Assembly: GCF_006539565.1 (NCBI RefSeq)
Contig: NZ_BJNG01000007.1
Location: 1 to 48,274 of the forward strand
Direction of reading: 5' to 3'
From: Pseudonocardia hydrocarbonoxydans
GTDB lineage: Bacteria; Actinomycetota; Actinomycetes; Mycobacteriales; Pseudonocardiaceae
Length of the DNA stretch: 48,274 nucleotides
Part shown: positions 45,254 through 48,274 of the stretch, in pieces
Layout of the letters: each line of letters begins with the position of its first letter
How positions within the stretch are numbered: position 1 is the first letter of the stretch
Notes under the pieces: generated by a model
Told to the model about the DNA's origin: nothing
The model's input: the letters and a program-made list of their open reading frames with translations, nothing else
The model's database searches: none
Position numbers and translations under genes: made by a program

Positions 45254-45534
45254 CGCTCCACCACCCAGCTGGCGGCGTCGACGACGACGCCCTCGGCCAT
45301 CGCGGCCTCGGTCATCTCGTCGACGATCTTCGCCGGGACGATCAGGCGACCCCGCACCTTCAGCGCCGGGAACTGCCCGTCCGCGATCGCGCGGTAGACC
45401 GTCATCGACGACATGCCGAAGATCCGGGCCACCTGCGCCACGCTGTAGAACCGCGGTGCGGTGCTCACTGCTCGTGCGTCACGCCCGGCCCGGGTTGGCG
45501 TCCACCTGGGCTTCTCGGTCTCGTTCGGTTGCAT
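45250..45534 (-). CDS. Excisionase-like helix-turn-helix protein
   Basis: 94 residues with a MerR/excisionase-type winged HTH: RFYSVAQVARIFGMSSMTVYRAIADGQFPALKVRGRLIVPAKIVDEM. It is the first gene of the minus-strand transfer operon. It may be the element's Xis, which directs the integrase to excise, or a regulator of transfer. ATG 45534 has AGGGG upstream; TTG 45570 would extend it. Confidence 0.78.
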   Translation of the reverse strand: MQPNETEKPRWTPTRAGRDARAVSTAPRFYSVAQVARIFGMSSMTVYRAIADGQFPALKVRGRLIVPAKIVDEMTEAAMAEGVVVDAASWVVER

Positions 45535-45651
45535 GTGCCCGACCCCTGTCGAGTCCGCGGACTCGGCCAACCCGGGTCCGTCGGCTCCCTACTCTCAACA
45601 GATCGCTGGGATTTCCACACCGCATGGCAGGACTTCTACAGACGTCCTTGC

Positions 45652-45657
45652 TAGGAT
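45652..45657 (+). promoter_or_regulatory. Candidate -10 box before the XRE regulator
   Basis: TAGGAT at 45652-45657 lies 12 bp before the ATG at 45669. A short AGGAC/GTCCT dyad (45629-45648) just upstream could be an autoregulatory site. The -35 is unclear. Confidence 0.35.
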
Positions 45658-45689
45658 AAGTCGTCCCTATGCGTCCTCGGGAGGCTGTC

Positions 45690-46436
45690 GTGCCGGTCAA
45701 TGAACGCCTGCGCGACGCGCTGCAACGCGCGGGTCTGAGCGCCGACAACGTTGCCGAGGAGCTGAAGGTCGACGCCAAGACGGTCGAGCGGTGGATCACC
45801 CAGGGCCGCTCTCCGTACCCGAAGTACCGGGGCAAGCTCGCGGCGATGCTTCGCGAGACCGAGCGCTACCTGTGGCCCGACGCGTTCAGCCCGGACCGGG
45901 CGGCAGCAGCTGACGAGTCCGAGGTCGTCCGCATCTACCCGCACCGCAACGACATCCCGCACGAGCTGTGGAGCCGGCTGCTCAGCTCGGCCACGGCACG
46001 GATCGACGTGCTCGTCTACGTCGGCATGTTCTTGACGGAGGACCCGGCGTTCGTTCCGGCGCTGCGCGCGAAGGCTACGGCCGGCGCGCGGGTGCGGCTG
46101 CTTTACGGGGAACCCAACAGCCGCGAGGTCATCCGCAGGAGCACGGACGAGGGGATCGGCAAAGCGACGATCTCGGCGAAGATCCGCAATGCGCTGGCGC
46201 TGGTCCGGCCGCTTGACGGCGAGCCCGGCGTCGAGATTCGGTGCCACTCGACGACGCTGTACAACTCGATCTACCGCTACGACGACGAGATGATCGTCAA
46301 CCCGCACGTTCTCGGGATCACTGCGCCGCACGCCCCGGCACTGCACCTGCGCCGGCTGTCGGCCGGCGATCTCTTCGGGACCTACGCGCAGAGCTTCGAC
46401 CGCGTCTGGGAGACGGCGAAGCCGCCGAAGTGGTAG
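45690..46436 (+). CDS. XRE-type HTH regulator with C-terminal PLD-like domain
   Basis: 248 residues. N-terminal HTH (VNERLRDALQRAGLSADNVAEELKVDAKTVERWITQGRSPYPKYR), then a phospholipase-D-like domain (ARIDVLVYVGMFLTED, ARVRLLYGEPNSREV, RCHSTTLYNSIYRYDDEMIVNPHVLG). The HKD motif lacks the Lys, so it is probably a sensor, not an enzyme. It resembles regulators found with Nudix genes on actinomycete ICEs. GTG 45690 chosen because GGGAGG lies exactly 5 nt upstream; ATG 45669 (possibly leaderless) adds seven residues. Confidence 0.82.
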   Translation: MPVNERLRDALQRAGLSADNVAEELKVDAKTVERWITQGRSPYPKYRGKLAAMLRETERYLWPDAFSPDRAAAADESEVVRIYPHRNDIPHELWSRLLSSATARIDVLVYVGMFLTEDPAFVPALRAKATAGARVRLLYGEPNSREVIRRSTDEGIGKATISAKIRNALALVRPLDGEPGVEIRCHSTTLYNSIYRYDDEMIVNPHVLGITAPHAPALHLRRLSAGDLFGTYAQSFDRVWETAKPPKW

Positions 46437-46445
46437 CAAGGCGGC

Positions 46446-46916
46446 GTGCCGAAGACCGACTACCTCGATGACCCGTCCGCGCCCCGGCCGAACAGCCTCG
46501 TCGTCGGGGTGACCGCGTTCGTCCAGGACGACGCCGGCCGCGTGCTGCTGATCAAGCGTGCAGACAACGGCCAGTGGGCGTTGCCCGGCGGGGGGCAGGA
46601 GGTGGGGGAGTCGACGCCCGCTGCCGCGATCCGCGAGACGTTGGAGGAAACAGGTATCGACGTCGAGATCACCGGCCTCGTCGGCATCTACTCGTATCCG
46701 GGCCACGTCATCGCCTACGACGACGGCGAGGTACGGCAAGAGTTCTCGATCTGCTTCCGCGCCCAGCAGATTGGTGGATCGGCGACGATCAGCAACGAGT
46801 CGACGCAGGTGCACTGGGTGGAGCCGTCGGCGATCGACGGCCTAACCATGCACCCACGCATGCGTGTGCGGATCGAGGACGGACTACGCGGAGACCCTCA
46901 GCCGTACTTGGGCTGA
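46446..46916 (+). CDS. Nudix hydrolase
   Basis: 156-residue nucleotide-diphosphate hydrolase. The Nudix box GGGQEVGESTPAAAIRETLEETGI is complete (G-x5-E-x7-R-E-x2-E-E-x-G). It follows the XRE-PLD gene by 9 nt, and GTG 46446 has AAGG upstream, so it is co-transcribed. Nudix enzymes are a recurrent component of actinomycete ICEs, thought to clear a signal linked to element activation. Its 3' end overlaps the HD gene by 19 bp. Confidence 0.9.
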   Translation: MPKTDYLDDPSAPRPNSLVVGVTAFVQDDAGRVLLIKRADNGQWALPGGGQEVGESTPAAAIRETLEETGIDVEITGLVGIYSYPGHVIAYDDGEVRQEFSICFRAQQIGGSATISNESTQVHWVEPSAIDGLTMHPRMRVRIEDGLRGDPQPYLG

Positions 46917-47449
46917 GGAATCCCGGCCGCGGTGTAGCGCCCAATGGTCCGCTCGACCGCGGCGACCAGCTCGGGTTGAGCGACGTCGAGAAACCTGCCG
47001 ACGAGGCTCTCCGGTCCGTAGCGGTTCCGGATCTCCGCCAGCCGGTCGTCGACCGTCAGCCGCTGTCCGTCCGGGCCCGTGACCATGTCGCAGTACCAGA
47101 GGGCATCGCGGACAGGTGTCTCCTCGTCGGGGAACTCGGCGACGTCCGCACCGCAGTCACGCAGCTCGGCCTCCTTCAGCGCACACGAGTGACGTGCGAC
47201 AAGGGCGCAGAGCCGGGTCGGCATTCCCAGTGCCTGTAGGAACCGGGCGCCGTCGAGCGGGTGGAACATCGTGGTGGCCAGGGTGGGCGCGTACCCGATG
47301 TCGTGCAGGACAGCTGCGGTAACCAGCAGCTCGCCATCGTCTAAAGCTGGTGCGATTCGTCGGGCCTCGGCGGCAACTGCCTGCACGTGAGCCCACCGGC
47401 GAGGCATAGGCCCGCTCAGATGCTGTTCGGCCAGCTGCGCCAATTCCAC
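46898..47449 (-). CDS. HD-domain phosphohydrolase
   Basis: 183-residue metal-dependent phosphohydrolase: RRWAHVQAVAAEARRIA supplies the first His, AAVLHDIGYAP the HD pair, and ARHSCAL and YCDMVTGPDG later ligands. It likely hydrolyses a nucleotide or phosphate signal. It is convergent with the Nudix gene. GTG 47449 is the predicted start and has no clear SD. Confidence 0.85.
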   Translation of the reverse strand: MELAQLAEQHLSGPMPRRWAHVQAVAAEARRIAPALDDGELLVTAAVLHDIGYAPTLATTMFHPLDGARFLQALGMPTRLCALVARHSCALKEAELRDCGADVAEFPDEETPVRDALWYCDMVTGPDGQRLTVDDRLAEIRNRYGPESLVGRFLDVAQPELVAAVERTIGRYTAAGIPQPKYG

Positions 47450-47486
47450 GTCGGCAATCTAGGTGCCATCCTTCAACCCCGCTTGC

Positions 47487-47539
47487 GCGGGGCTCCAGTT
47501 CATATGGAGACACGCTCTAGCGGGAGTGTCTAGCCCCGC
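47487..47539. repeat. Compound inverted repeat between the HD gene and the next gene
   Basis: Outer arms GCGGGGCT (47487-47494) and AGCCCCGC (47532-47539) enclose two smaller inverted repeats, CTCCA/TGGAG and AGACAC/GTGTCT, so the RNA or single strand could fold as a three-way junction. It overlaps the stop of the gene at 47530. Terminator, att-related site or transfer-origin feature are all possible. Confidence 0.55.
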
Positions 47540-48129
47540 CACAGTCGAAGTGTCCAGCTTCCCGATAGGTTGGGGCTTAGGCGGCCCCTCCATCCTCCGC
47601 CTCCACCCCCGCCGTACATCATCCCAAGGACCGCGCCTATCGCGGCTATAATTATCAGCCAGCCAATCGGCGTGGCGAAGAAGAAGCCCCATCGGCGCCA
47701 CGGCAGATCGTCAGCGCATGATTGAATCGCCTTCTGAATTGAAGCGCTTTGGTCCCCAGCCGTCGTTTCGGCGTGAGACTGGGCTGTAGCAGTTAGGTAG
47801 CTTGTAACCTCAGGCTCGATCAGTGGAACGTCTTCGAACGTAATTCCTTGCACTTCGCTGATCTCATTCACGCGTTGCTGGATCGGCGGTTCGTTTGGCG
47901 CAAGTACTGATCCACAATCGATGACCTCGGTTGCAGAAGTTAACGTCCACTCAAATGACCCCGACCATAGGCCACGCTGGCTGCCCTTTCCGATCTCCAC
48001 TGCCCGAACCGGGGTAACGGACGCCGTTCGTATCTCGCTGACTTGATGTTCGCTGGCCCAGTTAAACGCTGGAATCGATGCGATACCAAATGAGACAAGC
48101 ACTACTAGGGCGATAAGCGGACGGCTCAC
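47530..48129 (-). CDS. Hypothetical membrane protein
   Basis: 199 residues, not recognised. N-terminal hydrophobic helix (RPLIALVVLVSFGIASIPAF), extracellular soluble part with two cysteines (IDCGS, QSCADD), then a C-terminal helix (FFFATPIGWLIIIAAIGAVLGMMY) and a Gly-rich tail. GTG 48129 chosen; TTG 48144 would add five residues. Lower GC and less biased codons than the chromosome. Confidence 0.55.
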   Translation of the reverse strand: MSRPLIALVVLVSFGIASIPAFNWASEHQVSEIRTASVTPVRAVEIGKGSQRGLWSGSFEWTLTSATEVIDCGSVLAPNEPPIQQRVNEISEVQGITFEDVPLIEPEVTSYLTATAQSHAETTAGDQSASIQKAIQSCADDLPWRRWGFFFATPIGWLIIIAAIGAVLGMMYGGGGGGGWRGRLSPNLSGSWTLRLWRG

Positions 48130-48274
48130 TAGGTACCGCTGCAAATCTGTGTCGACGTCGCGTCTCCGGGCAGCAGATCCACGGTGACTCCTCAGGGCAT
48201 CCTGTTGGGGCTGATCACTCGACTAGAAGTCGACGTGTCAACCGGCTGTCGCTACGACAGCGGGAAGCGTTACT
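48130..48274. other. Right-edge intergenic region with short palindromes
   Basis: Contains TCGACT-AGA-AGTCGA (48219-48233) and GCTGTCG-CTA-CGACAGC (48245-48261), two perfect hairpins close together. No gene seen; the window ends here inside the element. Confidence 0.5.

Noticed and set aside
45669..45689. ATG 45669 as the start of the XRE-PLD gene
   Set aside because: GTG 45690 has a near-ideal GGGAGG at 5 nt; kept only as an alternative leaderless start.
33000..48274. Right attachment site (copy of the tRNA-Ala 3' end)
   Set aside because: I looked for the T-arm/acceptor sequence of tRNA-Ala right of the integrase and found none; the boundary probably lies outside.

Overview
This is a very GC-rich bacterial window with nearly all G/C third codon positions, frequent GTG starts and many ATGA/GTGA stop-start overlaps. 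A WhiB protein, an actinobacterial-type tmRNA, ftsEX and a release factor 2 gene read in one frame all point to an actinomycete. Overall gene style suggests a Pseudonocardiaceae-like organism, but that family assignment is inference.

Left part (1-31,500) reads as chromosome. In order it holds: an SDR oxidoreductase divergent from soxR; a secreted alpha/beta hydrolase; an AMP-forming acyl-CoA ligase divergent from a tyrosine phosphatase; a VapBC-like toxin-antitoxin pair; and an oligopeptide ABC transporter operon whose first permease gene carries a frameshift. A PadR regulator follows, then a conserved core of prfB, ftsE-ftsX, smpB, an amidohydrolase and tmRNA. Next come a TerD-AIM24 fusion, a saccharopine-dehydrogenase-like reductase, and a seven-gene minus-strand cluster (20,589-26,471). 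The remainder is an MFS pump, a VIT-type metal transporter, a [4Fe-4S] photolyase, a MauE/DsbA-like pair and tRNA-Ala(GGC).

The seven-gene cluster is the most interesting metabolic unit. A GntR/FCD regulator leads an allophanate-hydrolase amidase domain, two isochorismatase-fold amidohydrolases (one strongly biuret-hydrolase-like), an NCS2-type permease, an AtzH/HpxZ-like protein and a stand-alone allophanate hydrolase C-terminal domain. It reads as uptake and stepwise hydrolysis of a biuret/triuret/cyanurate-type nitrogen source to ammonia and CO2, with allophanate hydrolase split into two genes at opposite ends of the operon.

Right part (31,501 to the window end) is an integrative conjugative element inserted at tRNA-Ala. 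It contains a tyrosine integrase and cargo of unknown function in slightly lower-GC DNA. A tightly overlapped minus-strand transfer operon (45,534 to 36,139) runs from an excisionase-like HTH protein through a WhiB-like protein, a DUF2637/SpdB-like membrane protein and a VirD4/TraG-type coupling ATPase to a MobF relaxase-helicase. An XRE-PLD-like regulator, Nudix hydrolase and HD phosphohydrolase module resembles the regulatory genes of actinomycete ICEs. No second copy of the tRNA end was seen, so the element probably continues past the right edge.
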